Positions 26,524 to 33,520 of a stretch of DNA of 42,998 nt are shown here, piece after piece. Below the pieces are notes generated by a model. That model did not search any database and was not told the origin of the DNA. It was given only the letters and a program-made list of their open reading frames with translations. A program made the translations under genes and the position numbers. The stretch's first letter is position 1. Each line of letters opens with the position of its first letter. The stretch lies in NCBI GenBank assembly GCA_026390675.1, contig JAPLFM010000175.1, positions 1 through 42,998 on the forward strand. The letters run 5' to 3'. The DNA comes from Candidatus Kapaibacterium sp. (GTDB lineage: Bacteria; Bacteroidota; Ignavibacteria; Kapaibacteriales; UBA2268).

Positions 26524-26750
26524 TCAAATAACTTTGTTGAAATCATCTATACTTATATCTGCTTGTTCTAATATAACTTTTAATGTTATTTTTTTTATAG
26601 GATTATGAACTGGAATTGTAATTTTATAAGTTTTATTTATACTAAGTTTATGTAGTCTAATGTGGCTTACTTTTGTCTAACTACCACAAAACCAAGTCTT
26701 TGAAGCCCATTAATGACTTCTTTATATGATAATAATGGAATTGGAGTCAT
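26524..26750 (-). pseudogene. hicA: HicA toxin gene, frameshifted
   Basis: HicA is a double-stranded-RNA-binding-fold mRNA interferase. The first frame gives MTPIPLLSYKEVINGLQRLG FVVVRQK and then hits TAA at 26667-26669. Shifting frame by one base restores the rest: SHIRLHKLSINKTYKITIPV, HNPIKKITLKVILEQADI, SIDDFNKVI-stop. The expected junction is RQKGSH, so about one base is missing in the AAAAG run. The ATG overlaps the hicB stop (ATGA). The toxin is thus inactive unless frameshifting occurs or the base is a sequencing error. Confidence 0.85.
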
Positions 26751-26950
26751 ATTGAAATTTCATCATAAATTCTATTATTTATTTGAATCATTTCATCTTC
26801 AATCGGCTCAAGGTATAGTTCTATTGCTTCCTTTATGTTTAAAAGAGCTTCATCTCTTGAGTCACCTTGACTTATACACCCCTGCAAAGAAGGAACATAA
26901 ACCACGAAACCACCCTCTTCAGCTTTTTCTAAAACTACTTTAATATTCAT
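26747..26950 (-). CDS. hicB: HicB-family antitoxin
   Basis: 67 residues, the compact RNase-H-like HicB form: IKVVLEKAEEGGFVVYVPSLQGCISQGDSRDEALLNIKEAIELYLE. The conserved P-L-GC-S-GDS-EA-NI-EAI pattern is complete. HicB blocks HicA and in longer forms also represses its operon; this short form lacks a separate DNA-binding tail. It precedes hicA with a four-base ATGA overlap. Because hicA is frameshifted, the antitoxin now seems to be an orphan. Confidence 0.9.
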   Translation of the reverse strand: MNIKVVLEKAEEGGFVVYVPSLQGCISQGDSRDEALLNIKEAIELYLEPIEDEMIQINNRIYDEISI

Positions 26951-27052
26951 TTTTAATCTCTAATTATTTTATTTGAAGTCGTTTCATTTTAAATATTATT
27001 TTACTTGACTTAGTTCAAACAACTTCAGAAGACAAATTGCTCTTACAATTTT

Positions 27053-27144
27053 CCAAGGGGAGGAAGTAACCAACTTCTGAAAATCTTCCTTGTTGTTCAT
27101 TACCGTATATATGCCATTCATAGAGTTTGGGCATTTTGGAAATG
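27053..27144 (-). pseudogene. Right end of the MITE-like element (copy C) joined to an Rhs fragment
   Basis: The right terminal repeat GGGGAGGAAGTAACCAA lies at 27057-27073; no left end is visible upstream. Directly beyond it the minus strand reads ISKMPKLYEWHIYGNEQQGR FSE, matching PKLSEWHIYGNEQQGRF at the start of the Rhs gene at 28462-29643. Both are decayed relics. Confidence 0.7.
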
Positions 27145-27157
27145 TTTGCTATATTTG

Positions 27158-27231
27158 AGTTAGGTTTATTCAATATAATAATTTATTTCGTTTTTCGTGT
27201 ATTTGTAAAATATCAAAATCACAGAAATTAA
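27158..27231 (+). promoter_or_regulatory. Shared promoter-like block, copy C (before DUF3782 gene 1)
   Basis: Nearly identical to the region before the second DUF3782 gene from aataatttatttcg to the start codon, and to the block before the PIN gene in its first part. TGTATTTG within it is one base off the Bacteroidota -7 consensus TAnnTTTG. Confidence 0.5.
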
Positions 27232-27840
27232 ATGCAAGAAAAAACACTAACTTATGAGCAATTAATCAATCTTTTTAGTGAATTAAGAGATTCTCAAGCT
27301 AAAACTGATGCTCAATTAAAAGAATCACAAGCTAAAACTGATGCTCAATTAGCCAAAACTGATGCTCAATTAGCTGAAACGAATAGATATATCAAAGAAT
27401 TAGGAATTCAAATAGGTGGAGTAAATAGAAGTTTTGGAAAATTTACTGAAGAATTATTTATGAGCTCACTTGAAATAATGATGAAATCAAACTTTGGTAT
27501 TCAATCATTTGATCCAAATCCTTCACGTAAGTTAGAATCTGATAGTATTGAAATAGATGCTATGGGAATTATTAATGGCAGTATTAACAAAGTTTATATT
27601 GCTGAAATTAAATCTACTTATAGCAAAAAAGCAGTAAAGCAGTTAAGTAAAATAATGGCTAAATTCAACTCTTTTTATCCAGAATTAAGTGATAAAAAGA
27701 AATTTGGAATTATTGCTGTACCATTTTTGAAAGAAGAACAAATAAAAGAAATTTCAAATGCAGGATTTTATCCAGCTGTTTTCAAAAATGAAATGTTAGT
27801 TATTCAATCTCCTGATAATTTCAAAGCAAAAGCTTTTTAA
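27232..27840 (+). CDS. DUF3782 family PD-(D/E)XK nuclease-like protein, copy 1
   Basis: 202 residues. The N-terminus is a coiled coil with repeats of AKTDAQL (residues 23-49). The family signature IKELGIQIGGVNRSFGKFTEELF comes next, then a nuclease-like core: D109 in IEIDAMG and the E125-I-K127 triad in VYIAEIKS, then a Tyr-X-Glu-Leu region and FGIIAVPFL. This D...ExK arrangement is that of the PD-(D/E)XK fold; family activity is unproven. It is a paralogue of the gene at 29955, sharing the first 15 residues exactly and its upstream region. Confidence 0.85.
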   Translation: MQEKTLTYEQLINLFSELRDSQAKTDAQLKESQAKTDAQLAKTDAQLAETNRYIKELGIQIGGVNRSFGKFTEELFMSSLEIMMKSNFGIQSFDPNPSRKLESDSIEIDAMGIINGSINKVYIAEIKSTYSKKAVKQLSKIMAKFNSFYPELSDKKKFGIIAVPFLKEEQIKEISNAGFYPAVFKNEMLVIQSPDNFKAKAF

Positions 27841-27880
27841 TTACTAATTGATTTCAAAGAACTTATACATATTTCAATCT

Positions 27881-27908
27881 TCTAAACTTACTCAGGAGCA
27901 TTACCCAA
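27881..27908 (-). repeat. Cassette 3'-end motif, copy 2
   Basis: Directly after the TAA of the 172-residue gene the minus strand reads TTGGGTAATGCTCCTGAGTA then AGTTTAGA, closely matching the sequence after the stop of the lipoprotein gene at 24649. The conservation begins right at the stop codon in both places. Confidence 0.65.
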
Positions 27909-28427
27909 TTACCACATACTAAATGTAGTTTTATCGCCAATATTATACTCTGGGAAATTAATTTTTAATATTTCAATTAATTCAAGCGAATTTTTATGAA
28001 TATACAATACTTCATTATCATGACCAACTTGAATTTCTATTAAAATAAATCCGCCTGCTAAATTCACAATGTTTAACTTTCTATATTTCCATTTATTCAT
28101 TTTAAGTTCTTTTTGAAAATATTTTGTATATCTAAACCCTTTTATATTGAGTAATCCTTCTGAATTCAAAGAAACATGTGTTAAAGTATATCTATCTAAT
28201 TTGAAATATCTTAATTCCAATAATATAAATAGAAATTCAAAAATCATAAAAACAATAAAGAATGAAATATTTGTAGTTAAAATTAAAAACACATTAATGC
28301 AGGTATAAATAATGAAACCATTGAAAATAATAAATATTAAAATATTTATAGTAAAATATAGTTTTATAAAAAAATTATATTTCTTTTTCTCATAATAATA
28401 TAAGTTTTGATTGTAGGAATCTTCCAT
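27909..28427 (-). CDS. Small membrane protein, candidate immunity protein for the Rhs module
   Basis: 172 residues. Two hydrophobic helices (FFIKLYFTINILIFIIFNGFIIYTCINVFLIL, residues about 20-50, and ISFFIVFMIFEFLFILL, about 54-71) are followed by a cytoplasm-like domain of about 100 residues (YFKLDRYTLTHVSLNSEGLL ... FSMW). No family recognised, though the layout resembles YcxB-like bacterial PH-fold proteins. It starts 34 bp after the Rhs module and is transcribed with it, the usual place for an immunity gene. Role inferred from context only. Confidence 0.6.
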   Translation of the reverse strand: MEDSYNQNLYYYEKKKYNFFIKLYFTINILIFIIFNGFIIYTCINVFLILTTNISFFIVFMIFEFLFILLELRYFKLDRYTLTHVSLNSEGLLNIKGFRYTKYFQKELKMNKWKYRKLNIVNLAGGFILIEIQVGHDNEVLYIHKNSLELIEILKINFPEYNIGDKTTFSMW

Positions 28428-28461
28428 ATTAAATAAAATTTTGTGAACAAATACTTTTACA

Positions 28462-29643
28462 TTATTTTTTAGGTTTAACTTTTGGTATTAATGGTATCTC
28501 AATAGAATTTTTAGTTTCATTCACATTATTTATAGCACTTATTGTACTATTAACTTTTTGTAACATTAATGGAGCTTCTCTAATTTCTTTAATATCTTTT
28601 CTTAAATTTAATATATTCCCTATAATTTCGCCAATATTCCCAGCATTTTCAGTACCAAATTTTTCATCAATTTTATTTCCAATTGTTCTTCCAATCAATG
28701 GTGCGATACTAGTAGGAGAAGCAGGTTGGTTACGATTTATTGCATTTTGTGATGTTGAAAACAAATTATATACAAAGTCAATTGCCAAAATTGTAGTAGC
28801 AACTGGAGTTGCAACCGTTGCAGTAGCAACAATTGCAGTAAAAGTAATTGGAGCTGTAATACTTAATAATATTAAATCATTTCCTCGAGATTGTTGGTCT
28901 TTAAAATATTCTCCTGGTTTGCCTGGTATATCAAATAGACTACTATATGGTTTTCCTTTATACTCATACGAATTTACATCTGAATTTGGACCAAGATATT
29001 TGTGGTCGTCATAAATAGGTCTATAACCATTAGGACCACTAAAACATTTTGGATGTTCTACAACCTGAAAAGTCCCATTTGATTGTTCTTCAACTTTCCA
29101 CATAAAGACTGTATGTTTTGATTTACCATCTTTATCAATAGAATTTATCGGACTATCACCTGCATACACATAAGAACTCTGAAATGCAAACTTATCTTTC
29201 AATTTATCAGGTGTAGGGAATCTTATTATTCTTGGATCAAATACTCTTTCACCAAAGTCCAAGCTATTACCAGTTCCTTTCAGCTCATTATCATTTTCTT
29301 TACCATTATATCCATACCTACTACTTCCACTGCTCCAGCTTCTGTCACATATAAGCATGCCATAAGGGTAATAGTCGTTTACTGCTTTCTCATCCACAAC
29401 AAAAGGTGCTACCCCTCTCACAGCAGTAGGTATCTTCATATCTCCTATAGCTACTCTTACATTGCCTAAATGGTCTTTTAGTTCATATTGTTTTTTATCA
29501 AGTATTCTAAAGAAATTCTTATTTGTTACATCACTTGTCAAAACATCAAGGTAATACAAAGGTTCTGCATCTGGCTTTCTTACTGTAAATCTTCCTTGTT
29601 GTTCATTTCCGTATATGTGCCATTCAGATAGTTTTGGTTTCAT
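28462..29643 (-). CDS. 5'-truncated Rhs core with variable C-terminal (toxin-like) domain
   Basis: 393 residues, versus over 1000 in full Rhs/YD-repeat proteins. The core end is visible: KLSEWHIYGNEQQGRF, LKDHLGNVRVAIGDMK, YNGKENDNELKGTGNSLDFG, FDPRIIRFPTPD and SSYVYAGDSPINSIDKDGK (residues about 155-174). DGK marks the switch to the variable part (175-393), which contains an Ala/Thr/Val-rich hydrophobic stretch (about 252-290) and a Lys-rich end. No known toxin fold recognised. No signal peptide. The ATG lies one base after the end of the MITE-like copy B, so the 5' part has been lost; it may be a silent cassette or remnant. Confidence 0.78.
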   Translation of the reverse strand: MKPKLSEWHIYGNEQQGRFTVRKPDAEPLYYLDVLTSDVTNKNFFRILDKKQYELKDHLGNVRVAIGDMKIPTAVRGVAPFVVDEKAVNDYYPYGMLICDRSWSSGSSRYGYNGKENDNELKGTGNSLDFGERVFDPRIIRFPTPDKLKDKFAFQSSYVYAGDSPINSIDKDGKSKHTVFMWKVEEQSNGTFQVVEHPKCFSGPNGYRPIYDDHKYLGPNSDVNSYEYKGKPYSSLFDIPGKPGEYFKDQQSRGNDLILLSITAPITFTAIVATATVATPVATTILAIDFVYNLFSTSQNAINRNQPASPTSIAPLIGRTIGNKIDEKFGTENAGNIGEIIGNILNLRKDIKEIREAPLMLQKVNSTISAINNVNETKNSIEIPLIPKVKPKK

Positions 29644-29644
29644 A

Positions 29645-29876
29645 TTGGCTTCTCCCTCCCCGATTTTAACTTGTTAAAATCTTTGGCGGAGGGCTGGGGT
29701 GGGGTTCTTAGCATATTACCAACTAAGCTAATCACTTCCAATAATATTTTATTTTTAACTTTCATTTATAACTTAAATTCAATTTCATTTGTTGCAATTT
29801 AACAACTTTTTGTGTAAAATCAGCATTTTTTTAAGAACCCCACCTCATTCCTGCCCCAAGGGGAGGAAGTAACCAA
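29645..29876. mobile_element. MITE-like inverted-repeat element, copy B
   Basis: About 232 bp, very similar to copy A. The terminal repeat is partly diverged on the left (TTGGCTTCTCCCTCCCC, 29645-29661) and conserved on the right (29860-29876). Inner arms GGTGGGGTTCTTA (29698-29710) and TAAGAACCCCACC (29832-29844) are perfect. No ORF. Confidence 0.75.
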
Positions 29877-29892
29877 CTTCTGAAATAAATTG

Positions 29893-29954
29893 CCATTATA
29901 ATAATTTATTTCGTTTTTCGTGTATTTGTAAAATAACAAAATCACAGAAATTAA
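29893..29954 (+). promoter_or_regulatory. Shared promoter-like block, copy B (before DUF3782 gene 2)
   Basis: From aataatttatttcg to the start codon this is nearly identical to the stretch before the first DUF3782 gene (cgtgtatttgtaaaat, caaaatcacagaaattaa). It is the probable promoter and leader of the gene. Confidence 0.5.
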
Positions 29955-30509
29955 ATGCAAGAAAAAACATTAACTTATGAGCAATTGATAAATCTTTTTC
30001 AAGAAGATAGAAAACAATTTCAAGAAATTAAAGAAGCTCAATTAAAAACTGATAAACAAATCAAAGAGCTAGGTATTCAAATCGGAGGTTTAGGTAATAG
30101 GTTTGGTCAATTTACTGAAGATTTGTTTTACAATTCTCTCTCTAAAATTATGAAAGAGAAATTTGGAGTTCAATTTTTTGAACCAAATAGATCGAGAGAA
30201 AAAGGTGATGCTTCAATAGAAATTGATGCCATGGGCATTGTTAATGGTAGTATAAATGCTGTATATTTAACTGAAATTAAATCAAAATATAACAAAAAAG
30301 CAATTGAACAACTTACTGTAATAATTAAAAAGTTTGATTCATTTTATCCAGAATTAAGTGATAAAAAGAAATTTGGAATAATTGCTGTGCCTCACTTAAA
30401 TGAAAATCAAGCTAATGAAATACTTAAGGCTGGTTTTTACCCAGCAACATTAAAAAATGATTTGGTTGTGATAGATACTCCTAAAAATTTCAAACCTAAA
30501 GAGTTTTAG
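29955..30509 (+). CDS. DUF3782 family PD-(D/E)XK nuclease-like protein, copy 2
   Basis: 184 residues. Same layout as copy 1 but with a shorter coiled coil (QEDRKQFQEIKEAQLKTDKQ). Family signature IKELGIQIGGLGNRFGQFTEDLF; putative catalytic D91 (IEIDAMG) and E107-I-K109 (VYLTEIKS); then FYPELSDKKKFGIIAVPHL, shared with copy 1. Predicted nuclease-like domain of unknown substrate. The first 15 residues and the promoter region are near-identical to copy 1 while the C-terminal halves diverge, as expected for cassettes exchanged by recombination in the 5' region. Confidence 0.85.
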   Translation: MQEKTLTYEQLINLFQEDRKQFQEIKEAQLKTDKQIKELGIQIGGLGNRFGQFTEDLFYNSLSKIMKEKFGVQFFEPNRSREKGDASIEIDAMGIVNGSINAVYLTEIKSKYNKKAIEQLTVIIKKFDSFYPELSDKKKFGIIAVPHLNENQANEILKAGFYPATLKNDLVVIDTPKNFKPKEF

Positions 30510-30790
30510 TAATTTTATTTAAATGAACTAAATCCAAATAATTATACATTTTAAAGAACTCGATGCAGATGATTTGGAGATCAAAAAGAAGCTTAAAAAA
30601 AATCGACGTAATTTGACAAAAAACGCACTTTGGAAAACTTATTTGGAAAATTTTTCCAAATTTTCTAAATGTACTCACATATACTCTAATTCCTTTTGAA
30701 AATATTTGTGATTCTAAAATCAATTTACCTCAGATCACTCTTTGGCATAAATCTTGTAAACTATATGATAAATTTACAAATTAAAAGTCA
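30510..30790. other. Gap before the flagellar operon
   Basis: No gene. It holds a 21-bp perfect palindrome at 30641-30661 (arms ATTTGGAAAA / TTTTCCAAAT) of unknown role, possibly a terminator for the DUF3782 gene, and the promoter region of the flagellar operon at 30743-30779. Confidence 0.5.
30743..30779 (+). promoter_or_regulatory. Candidate sigma-54-like promoter and inverted repeat before the flagellar operon
   Basis: TGGCAT-N5-TTGTA (30743-30758) matches the sigma-54 pattern TGGCAC-N5-TTGCA except for two C-to-T changes, with correct spacing. Overlapping it is an inverted repeat TTGTAAA-N12-TTTACAA (30754-30779). The ATG follows at 30791. The -12 GC is GT, so the call is tentative. Confidence 0.35.
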
Positions 30791-31492
30791 ATGAACGGTA
30801 AACAATTACTTACAATAATATTACTTGCATCTTTATCAATTACATTGATATTTAGTATGCTTGCTGGTATTTATAAATATAAACCAGACTGGTTAGGTTA
30901 TCCACCATTGCCTGGTGATACTGTAAAAGTGGTTAAAAAAGACACTGTCTATTTAGAGCCAACTGTACAAATTACTGAGAAGAGATTGGCTGAATTAAAT
31001 AGAGATGTTGCACAAAAACAGATTTTTCAAACTGAAAAAGATTCGCTTTATGCAAAAAACAAAAGAATAGTTGATTCCCTTAATATTTACAAGAACAAAA
31101 TTGCATTTTATTTAGATTCAATCTCAAGAGTTCAAAAAGTTTTAGGCAACACCAAAGGATTTGGAAACAATTTGCAAGACTCTATAAAAAAACTTGTTTC
31201 TAAATTTAAAGACGCTCAAGATAAGTTAAAGATAGCTGAACAAAGAGCAAGTGATCAAGAAAAGTTTATTTCAACTAAACAAGATACACTTGAGAAAAAA
31301 AGTTTTCAAGATTTTGCAAAGATATATAATAACGCTAATCCAAAAGATGTAGCGAAGATATTAGAACAATTAGATGAAAGAGATGCCGCTCACATTTTGA
31401 AGTTGATGTCAAAGAAAAAAGCTGGCAAGATTATTGAAAGTATGAAACCACAGAAGGCTGCTGCAATTCTTTTGCTAGGCGATTCTGAATAA
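30791..31492 (+). CDS. motE: MotE-like flagellar protein (MgtE N-terminal-domain fold)
   Basis: 233 residues. One membrane segment near the N-terminus (LLTIILLASLSITLIFSMLAGIY, residues about 5-27), a long coiled coil (about 60-170), then a C-terminal helical domain of the MgtE_N/FliG-like kind (NPKDVAKILEQLDERDAAHILKLMSKKKAGKIIESMKPQKAAAILL). In other flagellar operons such a gene sits just before fliK, as here, and the product is a periplasmic chaperone of the stator protein MotB. First gene of this operon in the window. Symbol given by position and domain order, not by close similarity. Confidence 0.78.
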   Translation: MNGKQLLTIILLASLSITLIFSMLAGIYKYKPDWLGYPPLPGDTVKVVKKDTVYLEPTVQITEKRLAELNRDVAQKQIFQTEKDSLYAKNKRIVDSLNIYKNKIAFYLDSISRVQKVLGNTKGFGNNLQDSIKKLVSKFKDAQDKLKIAEQRASDQEKFISTKQDTLEKKSFQDFAKIYNNANPKDVAKILEQLDERDAAHILKLMSKKKAGKIIESMKPQKAAAILLLGDSE

Positions 31493-31496
31493 AAAA

Positions 31497-31545
31497 ATGG
31501 ACAGGATGTCCCATAAATATATAATATGTGCAGGAAGCACCAAAT
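31497..31545 (+). promoter_or_regulatory. Two AGGA-loop hairpins in the fliK leader, CsrA-site-like
   Basis: Hairpin 1: ATGGAC-AGGAT-GTCCCAT (31497-31514, one bulge). Hairpin 2: GTGC-AGGAA-GCAC (31528-31540), whose loop is the Shine-Dalgarno of the ATG at 31546. Both show GGA in a pentaloop, the defining feature of CsrA/RsmE sites. No csrA gene is in the window. Confidence 0.5.
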
Positions 31546-33486
31546 ATGATAGATTTAGCCAAAAATAAAGCTTCTCAATCAAAAGATGTTTTTGAAAGTT
31601 TAAATAAATTCAATAATATCCAAAAAGATACAGGAAGTAAAAACAAAGATGATTACTCGTTTTCCTCTTTAATTACGTTATCTGATAAGAACTTACAGAA
31701 GCTTAAAGGTAAATTTAAAGAAGAAAATGTTAGTATCAATTCGCCATTCGAAGAAGTTCCTTTTGAAAACTTCAAATCATTTATTAATGGTTTGCTTTCA
31801 GCTGGCGACTTAGATAATACAAACTTTGATACTGCTTTTAATACAAGTAATAATAGTACTCAATTTGGTTTTTTAGCAAACGATATGGCTAAAAATATTG
31901 ACCAATTGGAGAATATTAAACAAAAAATTAGTGAATTTGGATCTGGTCAAATCATTTCATTTGATGATTTATCAATTGGAGATTTAAAAACTTTAGAAGC
32001 AAATAATATAACACTTAATTTGAAACCTAAGACAAATGGGTTAGAAAAAGCAGATTTAAATTTAGATAATCTTAATATTAAAGATTTACTTATTAAGTCA
32101 AATGAAGGAAATAATTTATTAAGCAAAGAAGATATAAACCTTCTAAAGAATGTTTCTGACAAACTTAATCTTTCTGAAAAACTTAGTATTAAAGATTTAA
32201 TTGTAAAATCAAATGAATTAAGTGATTTAATCAGTAAAGAAGATATAAACTTTCTAAAAAAAGTATCTGACAAACTTAATCTTGAAGAATCAAACTTTGA
32301 TGATTTAACATTGGACAGCTCTAAAATGGGTGATACTTTAATTTTGGAAAATCAAACTTTAGGATTAAACAATAATGTATCTTCAACAATAAATATTTTA
32401 GATAATTTGTCAAAAGTTGATTTTAATAAAATTGAAATTAACCTTACAAATTCAAACACTATATCAGATTTAAAAGGAAACAAAGTAACTTTATCTGACA
32501 AAACAATTAGTGCTATTGATAGTTTGGATGAATTTGTGAACGAAGAAACAGCAAGTAACAAATCTGTTGGATTTAATAATAGTAGTTCAGATAATAGCAT
32601 CAAGCCAATTACAAATACTAAAACTAATAAACTTTCAGACATAGTAATGTTTAAAGATGCATATATTAAAATTGAAAAGAACACTAAGCACACAAATCAA
32701 GATATTCAACCTCAACAGATTTATACGAATGACGGTTTAAAACTTAACAACTTTTTGATTAATCAAAATGTTAAAATAAATGACAAAACAACAAGTGATA
32801 ACAATTTTATTTTTAATGATACAGGCAATGAAATTGTTTCACAACATTTCGAATTACAAAAAGAAACAAATTTAGAAAATGATTCCAATGGCAAGAGTAA
32901 TAACTTCTTTGACTTCTCTAAAAAGGAAACATTGGTTGAAGATAATATATTAAAAACTCAAGTAGATTTAGTAGGACAATCAAAATTTAAAACTGAGTTT
33001 TTCAAAGCAGAAATGAAAGAAATTCCTGCTCGCTCATTTTCAAATGTTAATCCTAATGAGATTAATGCTCCAATTTTGAAAACCATCAACGATATGCATG
33101 GTGATGGCTCAACAGTTGCAAATTTAATACTCAACCCAGCCAATCTTGGTATGATAAGAGTAGAAATAGCAATAAAAGATAATGTAGCTAAAATTAAAAT
33201 TAATGCAGAAAGCGCTGATGTAGCAAAAACAATAGAAGCTCAACTTCCAGCATTAAAAGATAAATTAGCAGAAAGTGGTATTAAAACAGACAATTTAGAT
33301 TTGAATTACAACAAAAAAGAAAGTGAAAGTAGTGATCACTTTGCACAAAATCAGCAAAATGCAAAACAAGAGGAAGGCGAAGTTAGGAAAAAATATTTAG
33401 AATTTATGAAGCGCTTAGGGGAATTAGAAAAAGGCTTTAGCGAAAAATTCGGATATGATCCTGAACCGTCGAAAATAAAAGTATGA
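31546..33486 (+). CDS. fliK: Flagellar hook-length control protein FliK
   Basis: 646 residues from the ATG at 31546, chosen because AGGAAG lies eight bases upstream; a GTG six codons earlier (31528) is in frame but lies inside a hairpin. FliK is a secreted molecular ruler that sets hook length and switches export specificity. The N-terminal two-thirds is Asn/Asp/Ser/Lys-rich and low complexity, with a tandem duplication of about 38 residues (IKDLLIKSNEGNNLLSKEDINLL / IKDLIVKSNELSDLISKEDINFL, near 32080-32290). The conserved Flg_hook domain is near the end (NLILNPANLGMIRVEIAIKDN, ADVAKTIEAQLPALKDKLAESGI). Followed by flgD. Confidence 0.88.
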   Translation: MIDLAKNKASQSKDVFESLNKFNNIQKDTGSKNKDDYSFSSLITLSDKNLQKLKGKFKEENVSINSPFEEVPFENFKSFINGLLSAGDLDNTNFDTAFNTSNNSTQFGFLANDMAKNIDQLENIKQKISEFGSGQIISFDDLSIGDLKTLEANNITLNLKPKTNGLEKADLNLDNLNIKDLLIKSNEGNNLLSKEDINLLKNVSDKLNLSEKLSIKDLIVKSNELSDLISKEDINFLKKVSDKLNLEESNFDDLTLDSSKMGDTLILENQTLGLNNNVSSTINILDNLSKVDFNKIEINLTNSNTISDLKGNKVTLSDKTISAIDSLDEFVNEETASNKSVGFNNSSSDNSIKPITNTKTNKLSDIVMFKDAYIKIEKNTKHTNQDIQPQQIYTNDGLKLNNFLINQNVKINDKTTSDNNFIFNDTGNEIVSQHFELQKETNLENDSNGKSNNFFDFSKKETLVEDNILKTQVDLVGQSKFKTEFFKAEMKEIPARSFSNVNPNEINAPILKTINDMHGDGSTVANLILNPANLGMIRVEIAIKDNVAKIKINAESADVAKTIEAQLPALKDKLAESGIKTDNLDLNYNKKESESSDHFAQNQQNAKQEEGEVRKKYLEFMKRLGELEKGFSEKFGYDPEPSKIKV

Positions 33487-33520
33487 TTTTTTTAAACAAA
33501 TTAATTTGGGGGGTAGCTAT

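Noticed and set aside
30496-30723. Minus-strand ORF of 75 codons before the flagellar operon
   Set aside because: No Shine-Dalgarno, no family likeness, and it crosses the perfect palindrome at 30641-30661.
31947-32693. Two minus-strand ORFs of about 110 codons
   Set aside because: They are antisense to the low-complexity part of fliK, with no family likeness.
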